This document shows, in pieces, positions 54,060 through 63,500 of a stretch of 64,000 bases of DNA. How positions within the stretch are numbered: position 1 is the first letter of the stretch; each line of letters begins with the position of its first letter. The DNA lies in contig JAUIHP010000013.1 of the NCBI GenBank assembly GCA_030431975.1, positions 62,001 to 126,000 of the forward strand, given 5' to 3'. Position numbers and translations under genes: made by a program. The stretch comes from a bacterium. GTDB lineage: Bacteria; Eisenbacteria; RBG-16-71-46; CAIMUX01. The notes below the pieces were generated by a model. That model did not search any database and had not been told where the DNA came from. It was given only the letters and a program-made list of their open reading frames with translations.

Positions 54060-57000
54060 GTGCGACTGATGGCTGTGGCCTTCCTTCTCGCCTTCCTTGG
54101 CGTTTTCCACTCGACTCCCCCGGCATTGGGCGAACCCGTCCTGCCCGGCGAGGATTACGAGAGCCGTCAATGGACGATTGCCGACGGCCTTCCCAGCGAC
54201 GTCATCCGCGCGCTCGCACTTTCCGACGACGGTTACCTCTGGATCGGCACCCTCAGCGGGCTGGCCCGCTTCGACGGCTGGGAGTTCGAAGTCTACGATC
54301 CGGTGCGCGTACCCGAGTTGGGAACCGGACTGGTCGTCAGTCTGGTTTGCGCCCAGGACGGCTCCGTATGGATCGGTACCTACGACCGCGGTGTCATTCG
54401 CTATGCCGACGGCGCGTTTCAGTCGATCTCGGGAAGCACAGAGCCTGTTTTCGGTCTCGCAGAGGGCCCTGATGGATCCATCTACTCCAGCATCGGCGGG
54501 ATCTCCAAACACGTGGATGGGAAGTTCGACGTCATCTGGTCGGACAATGCGGTGAATCGCATTTGCTTCGATGGCGACGGACGCCTGTGGGCGCAGACGG
54601 AAACCTCAGTGCTCTGTCACAGCGAAGGTGTTTGGCATGAGACTCCGAATCAGCGCGATGACGTGCTGATCATCGATCGCGAAGGACGTGCCTGCACGGT
54701 GCGCGATCGACTTCGTCACCTCCCGGACCCGGAGGACTTCCCATTCGGACCGCGGCCACCTGTTCCCTACACCATCGACGACCCTGGTCCGGAAGTCTAC
54801 GAGTGGACATTTGACGAAAGAGGGAACCTTTGGGGTGCGTCCCACGCCGGCGTCTTTCGAGTCGACCGAAAGGTGCGGAACCGACCCTCTTGGCAGCCCG
54901 AAAGCGTCCCTCTCGGACCGGAAGCTCGACTGTTCTCCGTGCGTTCCGTTCTCGTTCACGGCGCCGACATCTGGTTGGGAACGGAAGCACACGGTTTGTT
55001 TCGCCTCTCGCGATCCCTGGTGCAGTCGGCTCCGCTCCCGGTGCCCATCATCAACTCGGGGAATCCTCATTCATGGCCCTATCTGAGCTACGTTCACCTG
55101 GGACACGACGACCATCCCGACACCCTTCTGGTCTTCACACACGCTGGACAGCTCGAGGCCCAGTTTCACGAAATCGGCGCCGTTCCACTTCATGACGTGC
55201 GCGCTTTTGGCGGGGTCTCCACCGGAGTCTGGGTGTCCCATCGAGAAGGCCTGGCCTACTACAAGGATGGCCGGTTGGAGCCATCCGACCGAGCGGTGGC
55301 CGTGGACCGGTTTCACTACGATCTGGGGGAGTCCGGGTTCTGGTACTGGGACGACTCCGCTCAACACATTGCCGTTGGTGATGCCCACCCTCCGCCGGAC
55401 CCGCCGGGGCCCCGTTACGTGCAGACGACACCGGACGGGAGCCACTGGCTTTGGGCGTCCGAACGCCTTGTTCGATTGAAGAACGGTATCTACACCGAGT
55501 GGGGACCGGAAGATGGGCTGCCGGTCGCACAGGTCCGTGGCTTTTGGTTGGACGACGAAGGGCGAACCTGGTTCGCCACGCGTGGAACGGGACTGGGCTG
55601 CATCGTCGAGGACAGAATCATCGGCGTCCTCACCGGGAAGCACGGGCTCCACAACAACGTGCTGGGCGGCCTGGTCGGTGACGCGCAAGGCCGACTTTGG
55701 ATGAACAGCAACATCGGGATTTTCAGCGCACGGATCGACGATCTCGTCGCTGCGATCGAAGGGCGCATTTCCCAGGTTCCGGTTCATGTCGTGAGTGAAT
55801 ATGAGTCGGCCGGCGCCTGGTGCGCCCGCGGCGAAGACGGCAAGGCCTACTTCGCCGAGATCGGTCGCGGAATGGTCGTCCTCGATCCAAGTGAAGTTCC
55901 GACGATGGCCCCGCCTCCCGGAGTGCGCGTCGAGCGCGTCGTATCCGACGACCTGAGTTACGAAGTCGGCCACCTGTCAGAGCTGTCGCTGCCGCACGGG
56001 ATCCGAAGATTCGAAATTCACTACACGGCTCCTGATCTTGTCGGGTCGCCCGATACGCGCTTTCGATACCGACTGACCGGAGTCGACCCAAACTGGAGTC
56101 ACGTCGGGCGTCGACGAGTGGCCGTGTTCGCAAACGTCCCACCGGGAGAGCACGTCTTCGCGGCGGCCGCAGCCAACCAGGCTGGAGAATGGTCCTCGAC
56201 TCCGGACGCGCTGAACCTCGTCGTCCCACCTTACTTTCACGAGACCTTGTGGTTTCGCAGCCTCGCAGCTCTCGCGCTGGCCGCCCTCGTCGTCGGCTTT
56301 TTTCAATGGCGGTTCGCGCTGCAGGGACGCCATCTTCGGGAGGTCGAGGCGGAAGCCACGGTACGTCGAAAGGCCGAAGGGAAACTCCGTGACCTGGGAC
56401 ACCGCCTGATCCACGCACAGGAAGACGAGCGACGTCGGATTGCCCGGGAACTGCACGATGACATCAGCCAACGACTGGCTCTGCTTTCCGTCGAGCTCGA
56501 TATGATTTCCAGTTCGGGTTCGGGTTCGGGTTCGGGTTCGGGCTCGGGTTCGGGTTCGGGGTCGGGTTCGGGGTCGGGTTCGGGCTCGGGCTCGGGCTCG
56601 GGCGGCACGGAACGGCTGCCGGGTCTCGTACGGGATACCCAGGGAATCTCTGCGGACATCCGTCGTATGTCCCACTCGCTGCATCCGGCGAAACTCGAGC
56701 AGCTCGGTATCGCGAAAGCATTGGAAAGCCTGGCTCGGGACATGTCTTCACGAACCGGCATGTCGGTGTCGTTCGACGCGCACGGTGACATGAGCGGTAT
56801 CGATCGGAATCGCGCGTTGTGTCTTTACCGAATCGCGCAGGAGGCTCTCGGGAATGCCGCCAAGCATTCCGGAAGTGAGTGGGCAACAGTCGAGTTGGAA
56901 GTCTCCCCCACCCTTCTTCTCCTCACGATCCTGGACGGCGGAAAAGGTTTTGCCCTGGACACTTCGACGGCAGGGACTCCGACAGGGATTCCGACCGGAA

Positions 57001-57227
57001 CTCCGACAGGAACACCGGCCGGACCGCGCTCCGATGACTCCGCTTCGAGTTCGAATGGGGCCGGTCACGGAATCGGTCTGACCAGCATGAGTGAGCGGGC
57101 CCGCGCCGAAGGGGGGCGACTCGAGATCGAGTCCACACCAGGCGAGGGAACGACACTGCGGGTGACGATTCCTCGCAATCCGGAAGGCAGCACCCAATCC
57201 CCTCCCTCCGGGCGGCCGCCGAACTGA
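54060..57227 (+). CDS. Hybrid reg_prop/Y_Y_Y sensor histidine kinase with low-complexity inserts
   Basis: A 1055-residue sensor kinase. GTG at 54060 opens a signal or membrane anchor (MRLMAVAFLLAFLGVF). Residues 30-640 hold reg_prop blades of a two-component propeller (IADGLPSDVIRALALSDDGYLWIGT is typical), then a Y_Y_Y domain (about 660-740) and one membrane helix (about 745-765). The cytoplasmic part has a HisKA_3 helix with His799 in RIARELHDDISQRL and an HATPase domain: N-box EALGNAAKHS, G1 DGGKGF, G2 GHGIGL. A (Gly-Ser)n tract at about 818-850 lies between the two DHp helices, and a TPTG-rich insert lies in the ATP lid. A likely partner is the LuxR regulator at 52853. Confidence 0.93.
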   Translation: MRLMAVAFLLAFLGVFHSTPPALGEPVLPGEDYESRQWTIADGLPSDVIRALALSDDGYLWIGTLSGLARFDGWEFEVYDPVRVPELGTGLVVSLVCAQDGSVWIGTYDRGVIRYADGAFQSISGSTEPVFGLAEGPDGSIYSSIGGISKHVDGKFDVIWSDNAVNRICFDGDGRLWAQTETSVLCHSEGVWHETPNQRDDVLIIDREGRACTVRDRLRHLPDPEDFPFGPRPPVPYTIDDPGPEVYEWTFDERGNLWGASHAGVFRVDRKVRNRPSWQPESVPLGPEARLFSVRSVLVHGADIWLGTEAHGLFRLSRSLVQSAPLPVPIINSGNPHSWPYLSYVHLGHDDHPDTLLVFTHAGQLEAQFHEIGAVPLHDVRAFGGVSTGVWVSHREGLAYYKDGRLEPSDRAVAVDRFHYDLGESGFWYWDDSAQHIAVGDAHPPPDPPGPRYVQTTPDGSHWLWASERLVRLKNGIYTEWGPEDGLPVAQVRGFWLDDEGRTWFATRGTGLGCIVEDRIIGVLTGKHGLHNNVLGGLVGDAQGRLWMNSNIGIFSARIDDLVAAIEGRISQVPVHVVSEYESAGAWCARGEDGKAYFAEIGRGMVVLDPSEVPTMAPPPGVRVERVVSDDLSYEVGHLSELSLPHGIRRFEIHYTAPDLVGSPDTRFRYRLTGVDPNWSHVGRRRVAVFANVPPGEHVFAAAAANQAGEWSSTPDALNLVVPPYFHETLWFRSLAALALAALVVGFFQWRFALQGRHLREVEAEATVRRKAEGKLRDLGHRLIHAQEDERRRIARELHDDISQRLALLSVELDMISSSGSGSGSGSGSGSGSGSGSGSGSGSGSGSGGTERLPGLVRDTQGISADIRRMSHSLHPAKLEQLGIAKALESLARDMSSRTGMSVSFDAHGDMSGIDRNRALCLYRIAQEALGNAAKHSGSEWATVELEVSPTLLLLTILDGGKGFALDTSTAGTPTGIPTGTPTGTPAGPRSDDSASSSNGAGHGIGLTSMSERARAEGGRLEIESTPGEGTTLRVTIPRNPEGSTQSPPSGRPPN
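56512..56603 (+). repeat. Hexanucleotide repeat encoding (Gly-Ser)n inside the kinase DHp domain
   Basis: About 15 tandem units of GGTTCG, with GGCTCG and GGGTCG variants, encode an uninterrupted alternation of Gly and Ser. The variants are mostly synonymous, suggesting that the amino-acid pattern is kept. Confidence 0.85.
56961..57020 (+). repeat. TPTG-coding repeat in the kinase ATP lid
   Basis: Imperfect 12-base units encode AGTPTGIPTGTPTGTPAG between the G1 and G2 boxes of the ATPase domain. It is followed by a Ser-rich stretch before GHGIGL. Confidence 0.7.
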
Positions 57228-57242
57228 TCCGCGTGGAACCCG

Positions 57243-57262
57243 GACTGTCAGACTTGACAGTC
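57243..57262. promoter_or_regulatory. Palindromic operator candidate CTGTCA-N4-TGACAG
   Basis: GACTGTCA and TGACAGTC flank GACT: a perfect 8-bp inverted repeat, 15 bases after the kinase stop codon and about 280 bases before the giant FN3 gene. Confidence 0.6.
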
Positions 57263-57387
57263 GAGAGCGGAACACGCCGACCCTGAACAAGTTGTAAGCC
57301 ATTCGTACCACGGTCGTTGAACGGCTGAAGCTCTCCGCAACGAAACTCTCGACGAGCGTGAAGGACTGTCATTTCCATCCGCTCGAA

Positions 57388-57403
57388 CTGTCAGACCTGA
57401 CAG
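57388..57403. promoter_or_regulatory. Palindromic operator candidate CTGTCA-N4-TGACAG
   Basis: CTGTCA and TGACAG flank GACC: a perfect 6-bp inverted repeat about 140 bases before the giant FN3 gene. A further half-site lies at 57364-57371. Confidence 0.6.
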
Positions 57404-57540
57404 TAGTCGGTTCCCACGTCAAATCGGCAAACTGCGGCTCCATGTACGGAGACCCGCGCAAAGCGAACGCACCCGAAGAAGCAGGCCTCCGATGGTTTCT
57501 CGAAGCCCGACAGTACAGACCCCATTCAGGAGGAACGTTC

Positions 57541-60500
57541 ATGCAAGGCCCGTCCAGACCGCACGTCGCAAGATCGACGATCGGATTCTTTCTCTTCTTC
57601 TTCATGCTCGCGGGATTGGGAATCGCGCGGGCCGAACTCGTCTCGTCCGTGCAGGACGGTGACTGGGCCGATCCCGCAACCTGGGATCTGCGCGTTCCGC
57701 GGTCCGGTGACGACGTCATCGTCGATCACACGGTCACCGTCCTTCGGAGCGGCGCCGTCGCTACGGATGTCGACGTCTCCGGCAATCTGGTCGTCAAGAC
57801 CGGAGGCAGCATTGACGCAGACATCGACACGGCGAACTCCGGAGTCGTGCATGTAGAGGGCGGTACGGTCACTGGATCCGTCGCTGCACTCGACAGCGGC
57901 CGCTTCAATCTCCTCGACGGCGAGGTCAATGTCGTGTCCGGCACTCATGTCATCAACGTTTCCGGAGGAGCGATCACCGGCGGGTTCTCCCCGTTGGGAG
58001 CTACGACCCTCGAGGGTTCGGCGGCGGACATCGACGTACCGATCTTCCTGTCAAACTCGAACACGGCTCTCGTCGTCCGGCCCACCGCGAACGGCGAGTC
58101 GGGACTGAGCCCCATCCGTTCCGAGAACCTTTCATCGTCGTTCATCGGATCCCTGGAGCTCGATACATCTCTGTACATCCCGCAGACCGGCGACTCCTGG
58201 GACATCCTGGTCACGGAGAGCAACCTTCCCCTGGTTCTGGAAAACCTGGTCGCGCCGGACGGGGTGACCCTCGAAGCAGACGTATCGGTTCCAGGATCCC
58301 TGACGCTCCGGGTGACGAACGTGGATCCCATCGTGGTCAACGCCTCCGATGACATCTACGAGGACGGCGTTCGCCTGTCGTGGGCGGCGACCGAGGCCGC
58401 TCAGACCTACTTCGAGATCTATCGGACGGACCCGTCGCAGAACCGCGAATTCCTCTCCGTCGCCGCCAGTACGGAAAGGGAGTACTTTGACACCACCGGC
58501 GATCCCGGCGTCGAGTACACCTATGAAGTGATCCTTTTTTCCGCCGCGGGCGAAGGCGGAATCGCCGGCTCGGACACGGACACCGGGCGGCGGATCATCT
58601 TCGCGCCGATCGATGCTTCCGCGACCGACGGCGACAAGGTGGACGCCGTCGAAGTGTCCTGGCTCGACCTGTCGACCATCGAGTCCGGATTCAATATCTA
58701 CCGCAAAGTTGCGGGCGCGCCCGACAACACGTTCGCGCTCGTCGGCTCCACCAGTCAGAACGATACGTTCTACTCGGACGCAACCGCCGAGGCCGGAACC
58801 GCCTACAACTACTGCGTATCCGCAATCGACGTCCAAGGCTTCGAATCCGACGTCAGCTGTGATGACGGTGAGCGCGGCTTCGTCCTCGCACCAGGATCGG
58901 TGAACGCCTCCGACGGCCAGTACGTCGACGAGGTACGCGTGACCTGGCAGGACCTGGCCGATGACGAAGTCGAGTACCGCATCTATCGGGATGCCGTGCT
59001 CGTGGAGACGCTTCCTGCCAACAGCACGTCCTACAGCGACACCGACGACCTCGGCACTCCGCACACCTACTGCGTCGCCTCGGTTCGCGAGGTTCTGGTC
59101 GGCGACGTTCCGACTCTCGTCGAGTCCCAACTTAGTTGCGACGACGGAATCGGCGGACCGCAGACTCTCGCCGCGCCGCTGACGCTCTACGCAACCTTCG
59201 ACGAGTACGACGACCAGGTACTGCTTCGCTGGGACGACACGGCCAATGAAGATACCTACGAGATTCTCCGCGACAGTGAGGTCATCGCGGAAGTTTCCGC
59301 GGGAACCGTGGAGTTCAGTGACGGCGATGCCGTCGCCGGTACCATTCACACCTACTGTGTCCGGGCACGCAGTGAGAGTGGCGGCGCCTCAACCGATATC
59401 TGCGCCGACGGTCGCCGGATCGCAATCCTCTCTCCGACCTCGGTCGAAGCCACGGACGGAGACCTCGAGGACGCTGTCACGGTTACCTGGGAAAGCGAGG
59501 CAACGTCTGTCGTCCTCTTCAATGTAAAGCTCGACGGAATCACTCAGATCACCGTTGCGGGTGACGTTCGCTCTGCAACCGTCGCCAAGGGTCTGGTCCT
59601 TCCGAACGGTTTTGATGCGGAGTTCTGCGTGACCGCAGTGACGGCACTGGGCGTCGAGTCCGAAGCCGCGTGCGACACGGGTTTCCGAAACTTCAGAGCC
59701 CCGACGGACGTGACGGCCACGGACGACGCCTTCGAGCAGAAGGTCGTCATCGAATGGACGGACCAGACCGAAGTCGAGGCCGGATACCGAATCTCCCGGC
59801 GGGAAGAGGGTGATGCCAACGACCCCGTCGAGGTCGGAACGACGACCGCGAACACGGAGTTCTTCAACGACGTCACCGGCGAGCCCGGCGTCACCTACGA
59901 GTACTTCGTCTCGGCGATGTACGGATTCAATCAGAGTAGCTTCTTCGACTCCGAGTCCGGAATGGACACGGGCAGTCGCTTCCTCATCGCTCCGACCGAT
60001 CTCACCGCGAGCCAGGGAGACTTCGAGGATCGCATCCAACTGCGGTGGACGAACAACTCGCTCTCAGAGACAGGCTACCTCGTCCGGCGGGGTGGAACTT
60101 CGGTGGCAACGGTCGGCGCCAACGTCACTTCTTACGAGGACATCGGCGCCTTCGAGGGCGAACAGGCCTATTCCGTCGTCGCGATCGACGACTTCGGTGA
60201 GTCCGAAGCCTCCTTCGCCACGGGCTACACACAGATCCAGGCGCCGGGATCGGTTCGGGCCACGGACATCTACGACGACCGGGTCGTCATCGTCTGGACA
60301 GACGAGTCCGACATCGAAACCAACTACCGCATCTACCGTGACGACGCCCTCATCGCGACGGTGAACGCCGGCGTCACGACCTATGAAGACACTCCGCCGT
60401 CGGCCAACGTCGACTACAAGTACTGTGTCGAAGCCTTCCGGGCCAGCCCGGTCGCGAGTTCTGATCTCGTCTGCGCCGACGGTTCTATGAAGACCCCGGA

Positions 60501-63500
60501 CACGGGTCTGGGTGAAGACGGAGTGCTCGTCGAGCGTTTCTCTGCCGGGGACGGCGCCACCCGCGGCGACTTCGGTCACCGCATCGGCGTGGGTGAAGGA
60601 TTCGCCGTCGTCGGCGCCCCGGAGGACGACGGGGCCGGAAGCGGACGCGGTGCGATCTATCTCTATGTCAAGGGCATCGAAGGATGGGACTACGTCGACA
60701 AGTACACCGTGGCTGCGACGAACAGCGCCCACTTCGGTGAAACGATCGGCGTCGACGGCAACTTTATCATCGCCGGCGCTCCATTCGACGACACCGACGG
60801 ACTGGACGCGGGCTCGGCCTGGGTCTTCGAGTTCACGGGAAGCGAGCTCTTGCAGAGGGCGCGTCTCTCCCGCCCGACCCCGGCAGCCGGTGATCGCTAC
60901 GGCGCCACCGTCGCCATGGGAGAGAACTTCGCGGCGGTCGGAAGCTCTGTCGCGGCGGTCGCGGACGTACATCTGCGCAGCACGACGACGGGCAACTGGT
61001 CGTTCGGCCAGAGCCTCACCATCAGTGGCGGTTCTTCCAGTCTGTTCGCGGCCTCGATGGACATCGCCGGAAGCTACCTTTATGTGGGCGCCCCCCTCTC
61101 AAGCCTGGGCGGACGTTTTCGCCAGGGAAGCGTCTACGTCTACGACGCCGGCAACAGCTTCCTGTTGCGGTCGGAGATTCGCGGCGACTCGGACGAAGCC
61201 TTCCTTGGAGTGAAGATTTCGGCCGCTTCACAAGACCGCGCCACCTTCGAAGGAGCGGATCAAACTTTCCACGTCTACGAGCAGTTCGAGAGCGGTTTCC
61301 GCGAGACCGGCCGTGTCCGCTCCAACGGCACCGGCAACTACCAGCAGATCGCGTATGAGGACGGAGTCATCCTGGCGGCGTACGAAGATGGCAGCGACGG
61401 CGGGGTTCGGGTCTTCCTCGAGGACTTCAGCGGGTGGACGGAATCCAAGACGCTCCGTTCAGACCTCTCGGGCATTCGTTTCGGCTCCAGCGTAGCGATC
61501 GGCGATGAGGTTGCCTTCTTCGGAGGCCCCTCTACCGGCGAAGCCACCGGATACGTCTACTACGTCGACATTCCGAATCGCCCAACCCAACTCACCGCCA
61601 CGGACGGAGATCAGGACGCGGCGGTGCGACTGGAATGGGACGACAACTCCGAGCGTGAGAACGGGTACACGGTCTTCCGCGACGGGAATGCCATCGCGAC
61701 GACCGGACCCAACGTGACCACTTACAATGATGGCGACTCCCAACCCGGACAGGTTCACGACTACGCTGTGGCGGCCTTTCAGGATGTGGTGGGTCGCACC
61801 GCTTCCCGCCAGGACTTCGGTTGGCAGACTGCAGACGGAGTTATCTCCGGCCGCATCTCGACGCGCGCTGGCGCGTCCATCGAAGGCGCGGTGGTTTGCC
61901 TGGATCCGCCACCGAACAAGGCCCTCCTTCTCGACGGCGTCGAAGGACACGCCCTCGTCGCGGACGGATTCATTTCCAACAACGTGAGCGCCGGAAGCGG
62001 GCTACGCGAAATGACCCTGGAGTTCTGGCTGAATGCCACGAGCCTCGGGGACGGCACCATCTTCTCCGTTCGCGAGAACGGCGGTTTCAACCCGGACCTG
62101 GACTACTTCACCCTGGAAGGAAACGGGAGTGGGGGTCTCCGACTGTGGATTCGCAATGACGCAGTGATCTCCACGCCGTCCCTTGACCTCGAGAACGACT
62201 GGACTCACATCGCGGTCACCTGGCTCTCCGCCACCGGGGACGTCCAGTTCTACCGGAACGGTTCCTTGTTTGCCACGGGCAACGGCGCCGACGGAGCGGC
62301 CCTTGGCGGCAACGGAAAGTTCGTCTTCGGACAGAACCTTCAGGAGTTCTCCGGAGGTTTCGTCCGCCCGTTCCAGGGTGCTCTGGACGAGTTCCGCATC
62401 TGGGACAGCGTTCGGGACATCTCAGCCATCCAGGAGACGGCGGACCAAGTCCTGACCGGAGACGAAGTCGGGCTCCTGACCTACTTCCCGTTCGATGAGG
62501 GCCTGGGGCGTGCGGCCGGGAACCTCACCGGCGGTCCGGCTGCTTCTTTGGAAGACGGCGCCTTCTGGGCCGAGGACGGCGCGCCTCTCATGGTCTGTGC
62601 AGAAACGGATCTCGAGGGAAACTATTCGATCGCCGGTCTGCGCTACGGTGAGTCCTCGACTTACGAAGTCATTCCGACGTTCGGAAGCCACGTCTTCGAC
62701 CCGGCCTTCACGTTGATCTCGCTCGATCGTGAACAGCCGGTGCAGAACGAAGTCGAGTTCCTCGACATCACGTCCTACGCGGTTTCCGGAACCATCAACT
62801 TCGAAAACACCGGCTGCTTCCCGGAAAACGTGACGATCTTCGTCGACGGGGTTCTGGGCGGCGTCACGGATTCCGATGGCCGGTTCGTCGTTTCGGCAGC
62901 GCCCGGCACCCGGGTCATCGAACCCCGAGTGGAAGGCCGCGTCTTCAGCCCGGCCACGGTCGAACTCGAGATCGAGTCCGACACCGCCGGGATCGATTTC
63001 CGGGACACGACGCTCCGCTTCCTCTCCGGCCGAGTCGGCGGAGGCTGCGACTTCTCGATCGGAGACGTCGTCCTCGAGATCGTGAGCGAGGATGGCTGCT
63101 ACGGCCCCATTCAGTTCACCACGGATGGAGAGTACGACCTGCTTCTCCCTCCCCAGAGCTACTTCATGCAGGTCGTCGACGTCAGCAACGTTCCGGGAGC
63201 CCTCGACCGGGCCACGATCCTCGACTACTTCGAGGTGTTCGGACCGCAGACCGTCGACTTGACCGACGAGGATCTCGAGCAGAACTTCATCTACCGTGCT
63301 CCGCTTTCCGTGGAAGTCACGGGATTCCCGACCGGCAGCTGTGAAGGAGAGATCATCACCGACCCGGTCTCCGGAGTATCGTTTCCGGCCGTGCCGATCC
63401 TGGCGCAGGGCCCGACCCCGATCGAATTGACGATCTCCGTCTTCGAGAACTACGGCAACGGCAACCTCTGTCCGGTCGACAGCGGAGTTGTCGCGGTCTT

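Larger units (their letters stand above)
57228..57540 (+). promoter_or_regulatory. Regulatory gap (313 bases) before the giant FN3 gene
   Basis: No gene is seen here. The gap holds two full palindromes (57243-57262 and 57388-57403), an extra half-site GACTGTCA at 57364, and the ribosome site AGGAGG seven bases before 57541. It is the likely control region of the giant secreted protein. Confidence 0.55.

Noticed and set aside
56512-56603. CRISPR-like array
   Set aside because: The units are contiguous six-base repeats in a coding frame with no spacers. No spaced repeats were seen elsewhere in the window.
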